Part shown: piece after piece, positions 13,201 to 21,610 of the stretch | How the letters are laid out: each line of letters opens with the position of its first letter | Position numbering within the stretch: the stretch's first letter is position 1 | Virus record (IMG/VR): IMGVR_UViG_3300034104_004093 | Coordinates: 1 to 27,858 of that record | Source of the DNA: a virus | Strand: one strand, 5' to 3' | DNA: 27,858 nucleotides | Notes under the pieces: model-generated | The model's input: the letters and a program-made list of their open reading frames with translations, nothing else | The model's database searches: none | What the model was told of the DNA's origin: nothing | Program-made: the position numbers and the translations under genes

Positions 13201-15098
13201 CCGACACCATAAGTATTAGATTTAGTCCAAATAAGTTGCTTATATGTATTAGGTAATGTATTAACACCAGCCGCATTTAATGATACTAAAGGACTTCCCT
13301 CGGTAGATGCAATAGCAATTCCACCGCCATTTGCAGTAGTATCATTTACATTATTTGTGGTTGAAAATCCAAGAATAATTTGCTTATCTTTAATGTATTT
13401 TTCGTCTACATTAATAATAACTTCGGTTCCATTTACAGTTAAATTACCCTGAATAATTACATTTTGATGGAATACTGAATCGTTTGCATAAACATCAAAT
13501 TCATTAGTAACACTTAATTCGCTTAATGTCGAAATTCCTGAAACAGTCAGGGTCGAAACGGAAGCAATTCCACCAATAACATTGGTAGCAATACCAGATT
13601 TTACGGCATATGTAGAAAGCCCAGCAACATCCGAATAATCTGCCGTATCAGCATTTCCTGTAAGATTTCCAACAAATGAAGGTGCGGTTATTATTCCAGA
13701 TGCGGAAATATTAGTAAAAGATCCAAAACCAGAATTTATTATTTGAAAAGTACCAGCAGTTGATACTATATTAACAATATTTGCTCTTTGAGAATTTAAA
13801 TTAACAGAAGTTATTGAAGTTCCTAATACATTTGTTGAGTTTATATTAGTAATTGTCGCAGAAGTTCCTACAATATTAGTAAATATTGTATTTTCAAAAT
13901 TAACATTAGTAATGGTGGCCGAAGTTCCGACTAATGAAGTAATAGTTGCAACACCAACCTCTAAGGAAGTTATATTTGCATTATCTAGCTGTCCTTCTGG
14001 AAAATAAAAAGTCCCTATGCCAATTAAGGTGCTGACTCCTACAATAGAAGAAGCATTAAGATTTTCTATTGTTGCACCAATAGAGGTAATATTATCAATC
14101 TGGGCAACTTCAGAAATTAAACTAGTGATAACCCCAGACTGGGAATATAAATTGGTAGTAATTACATCATTACTTACCGAAATACTTCCATCAACATCTA
14201 CATTTTTTGTGGATGTTACTCCAGTAACATTTAAATCATTTAAAGTAGTTATTCCGGTTACTGAAAAATCAGTTGCCACTCCTACATTTATATTAGCAAT
14301 ATTAAATGTAGAAATTCCGGTTGCATTTATATTCTCTAATTCTAAGTCGCCAATTTCTAGCCGACCAGCAAATAATTCTCCACCAACATATAAATCCCCA
14401 CCAGTGGTTGTTATTCCCCCAGCAGACGCAAGAAATACCGAAACAGTGGATCCACCTAGACCAATAACATTTAATGAGTTGGTAATAGTAGTTAGTCCTA
14501 CAATCAGGTTGCTAAAATCAGCATATTCACCAAAATAACCTAATGCACTAACAACCCCAACAGAGCCATCAATTGTTACCCCGGTTGTACCAAAACCAAC
14601 CTGGAAGTCTGTCGTTGGAATAGTAGTTCCGATACCTACATTTTTTGTGGTATAAATTCCAGATTCGCCGCTTTTTGCCCACCTAGGCCTAATAATAATA
14701 TCCGCAAAATTAGGATTTGTTGGATTTTGAACAACCCCAAGTAAATCGTCAGATACTATATTGAGTCCTATAAAAGAACTAACACCTAAAATATTATTAT
14801 TTTCGGCAACAAAAATAGCATTAGTGTCAATAGGAGGGACAGCAACCCATTTAATACCCTCGTTGTCTTTGGTCAGAAAATATCCAAATACACCTCCAGA
14901 ATTAGTAGAATCATAAAGAGTATCACGAACTCTTATTGTACTTAAATCTAAGTCCTCGGTAGGAATAGTAGTCCCAATACCTATCTTTCCAGAAGATACT
15001 AGAACATTACCAATAATTTTAGTGGTATCAGTATTTTCAGAATAACTATTAATACCAATACTTTGTTTTCTTTTTCTACCGCTTAGATATTCTGGCAT
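10287..15098 (-). CDS. Giant tail-fibre/virion protein, 1603 residues
   Basis: The N-terminal part begins MPEYLSGRKRKQSIGINSY and contains SGKIGIGTTIPTEDLDL. A long middle section consists of short hydrophobic repeats of the type SVTGITTLNDLNVTGVT / TSATITNIN, with two or three GNVGIGSTLPLYKLDVxGD blocks that probably form a trimeric shaft. From about residue 1120 to 1430 there are tandem units of about 30-40 residues with the core VGSGYTxxPxVxI (for example NVGSGYTVSPNISI, NVGSGYTAIPSVAI, GIGYTVFPSITF). The end is a non-repetitive domain (SNSRLRFTPNYSFNTIKYYRTTFTI). No S74 chaperone or collagen repeats are seen. It lies 9 bases after the 117-residue virion gene and shares that gene's transcript. 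It is the largest gene in the window and probably a long fibre component. Confidence 0.78.
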   Translation of the reverse strand: MPEYLSGRKRKQSIGINSYSENTDTTKIIGNVLVSSGKIGIGTTIPTEDLDLSTIRVRDTLYDSTNSGGVFGYFLTKDNEGIKWVAVPPIDTNAIFVAENNNILGVSSFIGLNIVSDDLLGVVQNPTNPNFADIIIRPRWAKSGESGIYTTKNVGIGTTIPTTDFQVGFGTTGVTIDGSVGVVSALGYFGEYADFSNLIVGLTTITNSLNVIGLGGSTVSVFLASAGGITTTGGDLYVGGELFAGRLEIGDLELENINATGISTFNIANINVGVATDFSVTGITTLNDLNVTGVTSTKNVDVDGSISVSNDVITTNLYSQSGVITSLISEVAQIDNITSIGATIENLNASSIVGVSTLIGIGTFYFPEGQLDNANITSLEVGVATITSLVGTSATITNVNFENTIFTNIVGTSATITNINSTNVLGTSITSVNLNSQRANIVNIVSTAGTFQIINSGFGSFTNISASGIITAPSFVGNLTGNADTADYSDVAGLSTYAVKSGIATNVIGGIASVSTLTVSGISTLSELSVTNEFDVYANDSVFHQNVIIQGNLTVNGTEVIINVDEKYIKDKQIILGFSTTNNVNDTTANGGGIAIASTEGSPLVSLNAAGVNTLPNTYKQLIWTKSNTYGVGTTDAFLFNYAVGIGSTLVPNNVRLAVGGVQITDNTVNSPFFVGNGSGLTSLNADNITSGTLDNDILPDDINISGIMTALEYYGTFKGTIDEDVVLEVANYAKVAGVATYAVNAGISTNVIGGIGSVSSLTVSGITTTQNINVGTGGTILVTQSGNVGIGSTLPLYKLDVQGDVKINGRIIDRFNSAGSQGAVLTSDPNSSSWFWAEPPPFIIGILTATDDVTYYPTLRLIGNDGSNGIGSAGYLQIDNVINSGFSYKINPARIGIGTTNPQTNLDVYGSGRLSGSLSVSGVTTTQRLNVGTGGTILTTTQSGNVGIGSTLPLYKIDVRGDGQVSGTLFVGDIISRGTSTEEIVRTSSGIITTVNTNPITIDQFSVNSFRSAKYLVQVTTENSLGLGTTISVKNLSGGSDYFPGVYSDKSITSINGIGTSGRATITVSPQFTLTPTSCIGGTFTISGFTTGITTGQTIYFNEELNILPLEQSKLTQIQLNSSGFGYTTIPSVTIQAPIISSNPVPGVGTGATATAVVNSMIVQSFPVTVGISTTAYPTVTISSPTSGTTATGVVGVGVSTLSIVNVGSGYTVSPNISIAKASGFSGSVGLGISTLNWQTFGGSGFTTTPLITITGQNNIGVGASIEADVDPNSPNGLINFRITNVGSGYTAIPSVAITGDGVGAAVTITRMVVTDVTVNNSGSGSTTVISNSDIVFSPVGGIGTGAVATVNTIIPTNVVMTNVGSGYTSADLPVTATFSNPSIGATVRLGVQSISLLTTGIGYTVFPSITFASPTLGIGSTATASSTKLGYDLTTLFPGPGLGATTAVYYIQPVTNNTFVISQTKNGQPITLGYTVKSTTRVSVGGSVTSVNITGSGSGYESNNTLTALNLDSPRPDVNVGAGFSFQVNNTVNNFQVSDLLVLQTADTGNPASYVVESSGIADVIDLGDFTSDISGSNSRLRFTPNYSFNTIKYYRTTFTI

Positions 15099-15107
15099 TG
15101 ACTTTAA

Positions 15108-15461
15108 TTAATTGAGTGTTTCTAAAATACTAAAAATATATTTAATTCCATCATTACTACTTGCAGAAATTCTTAATGAATCTCCAGGCTCTAAACAACA
15201 TTTACCCTTTACAGCACTAATTGCATCATTAGGTTCAATTGGAAATTCTTCAAAAAATTCAGTCACGGTTGTACTAATAGTACCAGCAATATTTGTTACT
15301 CTATTATAAATTAGGGTAACTGTTTCGGTATTTTCACTTACATTTGTAATATTAGAAAGTAAAATAACTCCGGTATAACCAATTGGGGCCTTATATAATT
15401 CAGAAAGGGTTGTGGTGGCTATTCCAACTTTTGTCTTATAAATGTTTAGGGCTAATGCCAT
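15108..15461 (-). CDS. Small virion structural protein, 117 residues
   Basis: This protein (MALALNIYKTKVGIATTTLSELYKAP...) is all-beta in appearance: a first half with VILLSNITNVSENTETVTLIY, then FPIEPNDAISAVKGKCCLEPGDSLRIS and SILETLN at the end. I associate this type with virion proteins next to the giant beta-helix gene in marine T4-like phages. Its start has a very strong Shine-Dalgarno (GGAGGAG) lying in the last codons of the 1314-residue gene, so it may be made in large amounts. No promoter of its own is seen. It may be a small trimeric cap or adaptor protein; no function is established. Confidence 0.7.
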   Translation of the reverse strand: MALALNIYKTKVGIATTTLSELYKAPIGYTGVILLSNITNVSENTETVTLIYNRVTNIAGTISTTVTEFFEEFPIEPNDAISAVKGKCCLEPGDSLRISASSNDGIKYIFSILETLN

Positions 15462-15462
15462 T

Positions 15463-18400
15463 TTATTCTCCTCCGAGTGATAGAATGAATGGAGTCATTG
15501 TTGCAAAAAGACTCTTTGTGTAATCAGTTCCAGAAATTCTTCCGGTGTTTTGGTTAATTACAACTCCATCACCAATCCGGAAATTACCTGCCTGGTCGGT
15601 TGTTGTATAAACAACCAATCCTCCATCTTTTGAAACAGTCTCATTTTCTTGAATCGGAACACCACCTAAAACTGGTATGGCCTTTTCAATATCAATTCCG
15701 GTTCCGATATATTCCATACAATGGCTAGAAGCAAGAATTCTACTTTGTTTATAAAAATAGACGTCGGTTCCAGTATCAATTGAATAAGGAATATTTTCAT
15801 TTAAAGTAATAGTTGTTATACCAGAAGAACTAATTTTTGTCGAGGATGAAACACTATAATAAGTTGGTTTCATTGTTAGAGTTAATACTGCAGTATTTAT
15901 CCCAACATTAGGATTACTTATTGTAAGTGTAGGTGGGGAAGAATACCCTCGACCACTAGAAACTAAATCAACAGCCGTAATTGTTCCATTTCTAATAGTA
16001 ATAACAGCCTGGGCCGGAATACCCCATTCAGTATCAGGCTGACTAAAGATTATCTCAGGAGCGGTTTGATAATTAGAACCACCATTTATAATATTTACGC
16101 TATCAACCTCATAATATAATTGATCAAAGTAAAGGACCTGACCATCATATGGTCTGCTTATATAATTTTTAACATAACCCCCAAAAACATAATTTTGAAC
16201 AAACCCAGAAGTACCAACATTTACGGTAAAAGTATTACTGAAAAAGCCAACCGGATAATTACCCTTTGTTTGATTAGTCAGGTCTACAATTAAATAAGAA
16301 ACAAGATTATCAATAAAAGTTTTTACGTCTGAACAGGAATTTACATCATTATTAGAATCAGTATCTGGATCAGGAATAATAGTAAAGTCCTTAACATTCA
16401 GTTGATTGTTGAGGGCCAATTTTGCATATTCTCTTAAGGAAGTAAACCCAACAATAGATTGCTGTCTTTCGGATGCTATACCAACAACTCCGCTTTGATC
16501 AAAATATGCGTCTCGTGCCTTTAGGGTATTCTCATTTGAAAATGTCCTCAGGTCATTTATAACCGCATCTAGAACAAAACCTAGATCTCTCCTACAAACA
16601 TTTTCACCAGTCAAAAATATTCCAGGATTTACCGTAATATTGTCCAGAGAAGAAAGGTTTCCGTCTCCGATAACAGTTGTTACTATTCCAACAAGAGTGT
16701 CTACCGCATGTTGAACATCGAAACAGGCATTGGTACTAGTAACACCTACATTTCCACCTGGACCATCATAAACGGAAGGACCAGGACTAATACAAAGTTC
16801 CTTGTATCCTAATTGGTTGGTTATGGCCTGCTTCATTAAATCTCTGGCCTGATGGAAAGCAAAAATAGATTCTTGCTCTGAACCGACTAGACCATTTGTA
16901 ATCGCAATACCAGCATTAGTGAAATATTGCTTGACAAACTCGATGCTATAATAGTTACCTCCTATATAAAGATCGGTTGATATGGCATCAACAAAATATC
17001 CTAAATCTCGTTTGCATTTTTCTTCTGCAGTATAAACAACTAATGAACTACAGAAGAAGTTATTATATGTATTGGTCCAGGCGACACCAACGATTTCGGA
17101 TTTGTTTTTTATTACTAGCCTAGTTGCATCTTTGAATCTATAACTTAAATCATCTGCCGGATCATTAGGGAACACAAAATCAGTATATGATAATGCAATG
17201 CCAACCAAGGATTTATCTAGAATTTCTTTTCTATTTGATTCAATAAGGGTGGCCGCATCTAAGTATCTACCAGGTGCAGTATCAATAACCTCAAATATGT
17301 AGCCATTTTTACCACTTGGATAGATTAAAATATCTTCGGATAAATTTGAATTCCCAGGTGGAGTTCCAGAGCCAATAGAAGTTGTAAGTATTCCGACCAA
17401 ATTATCAATAGTCGTTTTTACATTAGCACAAGAATTTACATTATTGTTTGAACCAGTTGCAGGATCTGCAATAATAGTAAAGTCTTTTATATTAAGTTGG
17501 TTATTTATTGCAAGTTTTGCATATTCCCTTACGGCCTGGAATGCGGCAATAGACTCGATTTCTTCTCCAACTAAACCATTAGAAATAGGATTGTCTGAAT
17601 CATCAAAATAGTAATTTGCCGCATTAATTATATTAAAATTAGTATTAAATTTTAGGTCATTTGCAACGGCATCAACAATAAAACCAATATCTCTACGACA
17701 CTTATTTTCTCCAACCGGAATAAAGGTCCCAGACACTTCAGAAAAAGTGTTTAAAAACCCAATATTACTGGTTCCTATTACAGTCGTAACTATTCCGACT
17801 AGATTATTAATAGTAGTCTGAACATTTGAACAAGAGGCCGGATTTGTATTGCTTGATATACCTGAAAGTGGATTTGGATCTGATGTAATAGTTAAATCTT
17901 TAAATCCGAGTTGATTTGTTATGGCCCCCTTCATCAACTCTCTGGCAGTAGAAAATCCTACCAGGGCTCCATTAATTTCTTCAACATCATTAATTCCATT
18001 ACTAATCGGATTGCCACTTGTATCAAAATAGTGTCTAGTAAAGTCCCTAGAGTACTTATTACCACCAATAAAAATATCAGTTGAAATAGCATCAATAAAA
18101 TATCCTAGGTCTCTTTTACACTTAGTTTCAGTTGTAGAAAGAGCCGGATATTGGGATGTTATGCTTACCCACGAAGAATTTACTATTTCTTGTTTATTTT
18201 TTTGTATTAATCTATAAGAATCCTTATAGCGAGAAAATTGATTAGTCTGGGGGTCATTTGGAAAATAAAAATCTGGATAGTCAAGGGCTATAGCCGCTAA
18301 GGACTTGTCTACAATTTCTTGTTTATTTTTTATAATTAAATTTCCGGCATCAACGAATCTTCCAGGTGCCAAGAATGTATCTGGATCCCCACAAGTAAAA

Positions 18401-19407
18401 GCCAGATCCTGAAGCTCAACGCTCATCCCACGCCTAAAATCGTGTGGCTTGTCTGTATAAATTTGGGTAACGCCAGTCTGATTATTGTAGTCCGCCTTTA
18501 CAACAGAAAAAACAGGAGTATTTACGTCAATTTCAACAATAAAATCACTTGGTTCAATTTTGGTTGCAAGAGACCCAGTATATTTTAGAGGGCCAACCAT
18601 GTCGGCAACCAGGGCCTTATTACCAAAAGAAGAGTTACTATTAGTTAGGTCACATGCCCCGCCAGTCCCACAATAAACAGAAGTATCAGAACAAATTGTA
18701 AAGAGTGATACTAGCTGGGCATACCCTTCGTTGGTAATAGAAATGCCAATTCCATTTGGATTATATTGCGTAAAACTATCCAGAACCATTGACTTTAATG
18801 GTCCTAAGGCGTGATTACCGTCAATTTTCATTCCTATACTATTAGGAATGAAATTAGTACAGTTCTGAACGTAAGTTGACTGATTAATGTATTGCTTATC
18901 GGACGGATCAAAGGCTGCAATGGCAAGAGGATAAGTATTTCCGGCCTTTATATACGATAAACCGGTTATATAATTACCATTACCAACATAAAAAAGATCA
19001 TCATCGTTTAAAGGGGTGACGGTTACTTCTCTAAGGCTATCACCAACTATACTGACCTGTGGGGGAAGTTTAATTGGATTATCTTCTTCATAAATCCCCG
19101 CAGTAACCCGAATAACAGTACCTTCTTTTGAATCTGTAACTGCGGCTTTTATGGTTGCCTTTGCGTCTCCTTGTTTTTTTCCACTATTTGTATCCTTACC
19201 ATCTTTGGTTACCCAAATTAGATTTGTTGTAGTAGCACCAGATCCAACTTTTACAACATCGGTCCCGATTCCACTTCTGGATCTTTTGACAAAAAGATCT
19301 CCATCAAAATGGTTTATGGCTATCCAACCAAAAGGAAGTTGTTCTGGAGTAGGAACCTTTCCAGGGACAAAAGACCTAGGGTATTTTACAGAAGGATATG
19401 TATTCAT
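15463..19407 (-). CDS. Large beta-helix virion protein with nested duplication, 1314 residues
   Basis: The N-terminus (1-60, YPRSFVPGKVPTPEQLPFGWIAIN...DLFVKR) is an attachment-type domain. A pectate-lyase-like right-handed beta-helix follows (63-280: LIWVTKDGKDTNSG, GTVIRVTAGIYEEDNPIKLP, VSIVGDS). Next come two long units starting APGR(F/Y)(V/L)DA at 348 and 712, each about 330 residues. Each unit has two C(K/R)RD(L/I)G modules 140 residues apart (C430/C570 and C798/C938), with repeated REYAK/RELMK...NNQL / TNQLGxK segments. The C-terminal part has GGSNYQTAPEIIF and SGRGYSSPPTLTI units like those of the 1603-residue protein, then RIGDGVVINQNTGRISGTDY. It is probably a baseplate- or fibre-associated virion protein. 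Upstream are a 14-bp palindrome and a TATAAATA promoter. Confidence 0.78.
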   Translation of the reverse strand: MNTYPSVKYPRSFVPGKVPTPEQLPFGWIAINHFDGDLFVKRSRSGIGTDVVKVGSGATTTNLIWVTKDGKDTNSGKKQGDAKATIKAAVTDSKEGTVIRVTAGIYEEDNPIKLPPQVSIVGDSLREVTVTPLNDDDLFYVGNGNYITGLSYIKAGNTYPLAIAAFDPSDKQYINQSTYVQNCTNFIPNSIGMKIDGNHALGPLKSMVLDSFTQYNPNGIGISITNEGYAQLVSLFTICSDTSVYCGTGGACDLTNSNSSFGNKALVADMVGPLKYTGSLATKIEPSDFIVEIDVNTPVFSVVKADYNNQTGVTQIYTDKPHDFRRGMSVELQDLAFTCGDPDTFLAPGRFVDAGNLIIKNKQEIVDKSLAAIALDYPDFYFPNDPQTNQFSRYKDSYRLIQKNKQEIVNSSWVSITSQYPALSTTETKCKRDLGYFIDAISTDIFIGGNKYSRDFTRHYFDTSGNPISNGINDVEEINGALVGFSTARELMKGAITNQLGFKDLTITSDPNPLSGISSNTNPASCSNVQTTINNLVGIVTTVIGTSNIGFLNTFSEVSGTFIPVGENKCRRDIGFIVDAVANDLKFNTNFNIINAANYYFDDSDNPISNGLVGEEIESIAAFQAVREYAKLAINNQLNIKDFTIIADPATGSNNNVNSCANVKTTIDNLVGILTTSIGSGTPPGNSNLSEDILIYPSGKNGYIFEVIDTAPGRYLDAATLIESNRKEILDKSLVGIALSYTDFVFPNDPADDLSYRFKDATRLVIKNKSEIVGVAWTNTYNNFFCSSLVVYTAEEKCKRDLGYFVDAISTDLYIGGNYYSIEFVKQYFTNAGIAITNGLVGSEQESIFAFHQARDLMKQAITNQLGYKELCISPGPSVYDGPGGNVGVTSTNACFDVQHAVDTLVGIVTTVIGDGNLSSLDNITVNPGIFLTGENVCRRDLGFVLDAVINDLRTFSNENTLKARDAYFDQSGVVGIASERQQSIVGFTSLREYAKLALNNQLNVKDFTIIPDPDTDSNNDVNSCSDVKTFIDNLVSYLIVDLTNQTKGNYPVGFFSNTFTVNVGTSGFVQNYVFGGYVKNYISRPYDGQVLYFDQLYYEVDSVNIINGGSNYQTAPEIIFSQPDTEWGIPAQAVITIRNGTITAVDLVSSGRGYSSPPTLTISNPNVGINTAVLTLTMKPTYYSVSSSTKISSSGITTITLNENIPYSIDTGTDVYFYKQSRILASSHCMEYIGTGIDIEKAIPVLGGVPIQENETVSKDGGLVVYTTTDQAGNFRIGDGVVINQNTGRISGTDYTKSLFATMTPFILSLGGE

Positions 19408-19430
19408 TTATGTGGTATGTACCGTAAACC

Positions 19431-19444
19431 CCAGTATATACTGG
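19431..19444. promoter_or_regulatory. 14-bp perfect palindrome in the leader of the 1314-residue gene
   Basis: CCAGTATATACTGG lies between the TATAAATA promoter and the ATG at 19407. It could be an operator for a dimeric protein or, in RNA, a 5-bp stem with a 4-base loop. This is the only late promoter here with a leader longer than 30 bases. Confidence 0.45.
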
Positions 19445-19452
19445 TTATTAGT

Positions 19453-19460
19453 TATTTATA
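19453..19460 (-). promoter_or_regulatory. T4-consensus late promoter TATAAATA
   Basis: TATAAATA on the minus strand is the exact T4 late -10 sequence. It ends 45 bases before the ATG of the 1314-residue gene, just after the stop of the preceding gene (19466). Confidence 0.65.
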
Positions 19461-19465
19461 CAAAT

Positions 19466-19771
19466 TCAATACTCACCCATATCAATATCAAATTCATCAA
19501 CAAATCCATTAAATAATTCATCATAAATTTCCTGAGAAAATGTTTCTGGGGGACTTTCTTGTTTGTAAGTGTCCTTTAAGATTTCATCTGAATTTACAAA
19601 ATGATATCTATTTAAATCGGCATCATAGGTCATTACATAACCTTCTTGAAAATCAGTAAAATCAATATACCTTTCGGACCTTACCCCAACTTCAGGAGTT
19701 ATATCAGAACGACCAGTTATTTTGACCTTTTTTAATTCACCCGATATTGTTCTGATTTTAAATGGTCTCAT
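19466..19771 (-). CDS. Small structural protein, 101 residues, paralogous to its neighbour
   Basis: The N-terminal third (MRPFKIRTISGELKKVKITGRSD) is short and basic. Residues 37-101 (DFTDFQEGYVMTYDADLNRYHFVNSDEIL...FDIDMGEY) align with residues 129-188 of the 188-codon reading of the gene just upstream (SNIQDGEVLMFNQEEQKLEFVNPDEVL...FNIDLGEY). The shared pattern is (D/E)G-V-M-(Y/F)-x5-Y/F-x-FVNxDE(I/V)L and a final (I/L)D(M/L)GEY. The ATG shares one base with the stop of the upstream gene (TAATG). The shared tail could be a docking element for a common virion partner. Function unknown; the structural role is inferred from position among virion genes. Confidence 0.68.
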   Translation of the reverse strand: MRPFKIRTISGELKKVKITGRSDITPEVGVRSERYIDFTDFQEGYVMTYDADLNRYHFVNSDEILKDTYKQESPPETFSQEIYDELFNGFVDEFDIDMGEY

Positions 19772-20334
19772 TAATATTCTCCTAGATCAATATTAAAGTT
19801 GTTACTTATATCATCATTGACACTATTAACAAATTCTTCGGGTAGACCATCCTCGGTGGCTTTTTCTAGAACTTCATCTGGATTTACAAATTCAAGTTTT
19901 TGCTCTTCTTGATTGAACATTAATACCTCACCATCTTGAATATTGGAGGTGTCCACTCTTCCAAGATCTCCAATTCTTCCACCCTGATTTGTAATAGCAG
20001 TCGTTGTTTCATGAACAAGAATAGTTCCACGGGCCACTATTTCTATTTTGTTATTGGGATAAACAACAAACATATCAAAGTAATTTCTTCCGGCTTCTAA
20101 AAATAAGGTGGAATTTTTACTCATCAGAAGTTTTATGATTCCTTGCGGTCTATTAATATATGCAACACTAAATGTATTAAATAATTTAGATCCAGGGTAC
20201 TTTTGAATTTTCGCCAGAATACTAGAACCAGTCAAGTTAATAACATTTTCATTTTGATTAGTAAGTTGAAAATCTTCTTCAAAATCAGTTCCTTTAAAAA
20301 TTGCATAATTAACTATTTCTACTGGAACTTTCAT
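19771..20334 (-). CDS. Structural protein with an Ig-like N-terminal domain, 187 residues
   Basis: Residues 1-110 (VEIVNYAIFKGTDFEEDFQLTNQNENVINLTGSSILAKIQ..., then YFDMFVVYPNNKIEIVARGTILVHE) look like the beta-sandwich found in phage tail-associated proteins that begin with an I-x-x-G-x-D/T-F-x-x-x-F and NLTG pattern. The C-terminal 60 residues match the tail of the 101-residue neighbour. The ATG at 20334 overlaps the stop of the endolysin-like gene as TGATG; a TTG one codon earlier is possible but less likely. Both flanking junctions overlap, so this belongs to the transcript starting at 21598. It is probably a virion component; no enzymatic motif is seen. Confidence 0.68.
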   Translation of the reverse strand: MKVPVEIVNYAIFKGTDFEEDFQLTNQNENVINLTGSSILAKIQKYPGSKLFNTFSVAYINRPQGIIKLLMSKNSTLFLEAGRNYFDMFVVYPNNKIEIVARGTILVHETTTAITNQGGRIGDLGRVDTSNIQDGEVLMFNQEEQKLEFVNPDEVLEKATEDGLPEEFVNSVNDDISNNFNIDLGEY

Positions 20335-21572
20335 CAAAATACCTCAAGACATCTATTATAATACATTTGTCTATCAGCAAGACCTCTAGTGCCACCATTA
20401 ACTCTTCTGGTTACTTGCTCGACGGTTGGATTAATGTCACATAATTCGTTCATTTTATTAGTGTGCCACCAAAAACCAGAACTAGTTGCTGGATAATTCA
20501 GGGCAACATAATCAACCCCTTCCATTACTCTTGGGTCCTTAATAAAATCTGCAAACCTTTGGTAGTTGTATCGACCTGTCAATTGGATGAATCCCGCGCC
20601 TTTGAATTTTCTTCCGTCGCCTGGTTGGGTGTTTCCTAGATCAGTTCTGCCTTCATAAGCATCACCAGAAGCAAGTTCTTTCATCCATTTCCCCCCACCG
20701 GACTCATGAGAGATCTGGGAAATAAAGTGACGTATTCTATTAGGCGTATTTATATTAAATTGAGTTAGACACCTGTTTAAATCATTGATAACTCTATCAC
20801 TAATACTTGTTTCAGAAACATCCCAGACCCGAGAGAGTTGGTTTTTGGTGATTAATTGTTGTGGTTGAGATTTATTTCTATACTTTTTCTCAAATTCCCT
20901 TTGCACTTCATCAGAAGTATTTTTTTGGAGGTATTCAAATGCATCTACTTGTTGTGGCTCTTCTTTATAAAACTTGGCGGCATCAGTGAATTTAATAGGC
21001 GGCTTTTGTTGAGAAACTGGTGGTTTAGAAACAGAAGTTGTTGTGGGTTGAATTGCAGGATTTGCCTCTTGATAAACAGAAATATAAACAGTTCCGGTTT
21101 TTGTTAGGGGTAGAACCTTGTCTCTTAGATCAACATTTCTCATTCTTACACAACCATGGGTCGCAAAAAGAGGCTGATTTGGTGCCCAGGCCCCACTCCA
21201 TCCAGCGGCAGACCCACCCCCATGAAGCATAATACCAGATCGACCGTATTTTGATTCTTGATTTTCAAGCTCTACCATGTCAAAAGAATACCAACCATAA
21301 GCGGCCAAGGTTCTATCATAAGCCGGATTGGCGCCAACTCTCTCATAATCTTTATAAATTTGTCCGATTTTATAGATTCCTGGGGGAGTATCGGTTCTTA
21401 CAAGTCTAAATTCAATATCGGATCCTTGGCCTCTAGCAAGAGCCGGAACTTCCCATAAAAGTTTACCATCAAAAGAATAGGCCTTTGCGGTTTCTGAAAT
21501 ATCGTTAACTACAATATGGGAATCACCTTGTTTAAACCCAAAATCTTGTGGTCTTTTAGTCGGGCCGATCAT
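20334..21572 (-). CDS. Endolysin-like fusion: YkuD L,D-transpeptidase plus GH19 lysozyme
   Basis: This 412-residue protein has two peptidoglycan-active domains. The N-terminal part (about 18-168) is a YkuD-type domain: MLHGGG (115-120, His117) and ATHGCVRM (137-144, with H139, catalytic C141 and R143), preceded by PPGIYKIG (63-70). A Pro/Gln-rich linker (about 170-210) follows. The C-terminal part (about 240-412) is a GH19 chitinase-like lysozyme: [10 protein letters not shown] (284-293, E290 as likely general acid), [15 protein letters not shown] (306-320, E307) and [15 protein letters not shown] (323-337). GH19 phage enzymes cut the glycan strand; YkuD enzymes normally form or swap 3-3 cross-links. 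There is no signal peptide, and its own late promoter (21598-21604) and virion-gene neighbours allow either a holin-released endolysin or a virion-borne enzyme. Confidence 0.86.
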   Translation of the reverse strand: MIGPTKRPQDFGFKQGDSHIVVNDISETAKAYSFDGKLLWEVPALARGQGSDIEFRLVRTDTPPGIYKIGQIYKDYERVGANPAYDRTLAAYGWYSFDMVELENQESKYGRSGIMLHGGGSAAGWSGAWAPNQPLFATHGCVRMRNVDLRDKVLPLTKTGTVYISVYQEANPAIQPTTTSVSKPPVSQQKPPIKFTDAAKFYKEEPQQVDAFEYLQKNTSDEVQREFEKKYRNKSQPQQLITKNQLSRVWDVSETSISDRVINDLNRCLTQFNINTPNRIRHFISQISHESGGGKWMKELASGDAYEGRTDLGNTQPGDGRKFKGAGFIQLTGRYNYQRFADFIKDPRVMEGVDYVALNYPATSSGFWWHTNKMNELCDINPTVEQVTRRVNGGTRGLADRQMYYNRCLEVF

Positions 21573-21597
21573 TTTCTTTATACATATATTACATAAG

Positions 21598-21604
21598 TAT
21601 TTAG
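21598..21604 (-). promoter_or_regulatory. Late-type promoter CTAAATA for the endolysin-like operon
   Basis: CTAAATACTTA on the minus strand ends 25 bases before the ATG at 21572. It overlaps the ribosome-binding region of the divergent GIY-YIG gene, whose AGGA shares bases with it. Confidence 0.6.
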
Positions 21605-21610
21605 GATTCT

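Noticed and set aside
14017-14538. 173-residue plus-strand ORF opposite the 1603-residue fibre gene
   Set aside because: It is the antisense shadow of a low-complexity, Thr/Ser/Val-rich repeat region; it has no start signal, no promoter and no recognisable domain.
8631-15098. Peptidase_S74 (intramolecular chaperone) at the end of the fibre proteins
   Set aside because: Neither C-terminus has the SDxRLKENI-type start or the catalytic Ser-Lys pattern.
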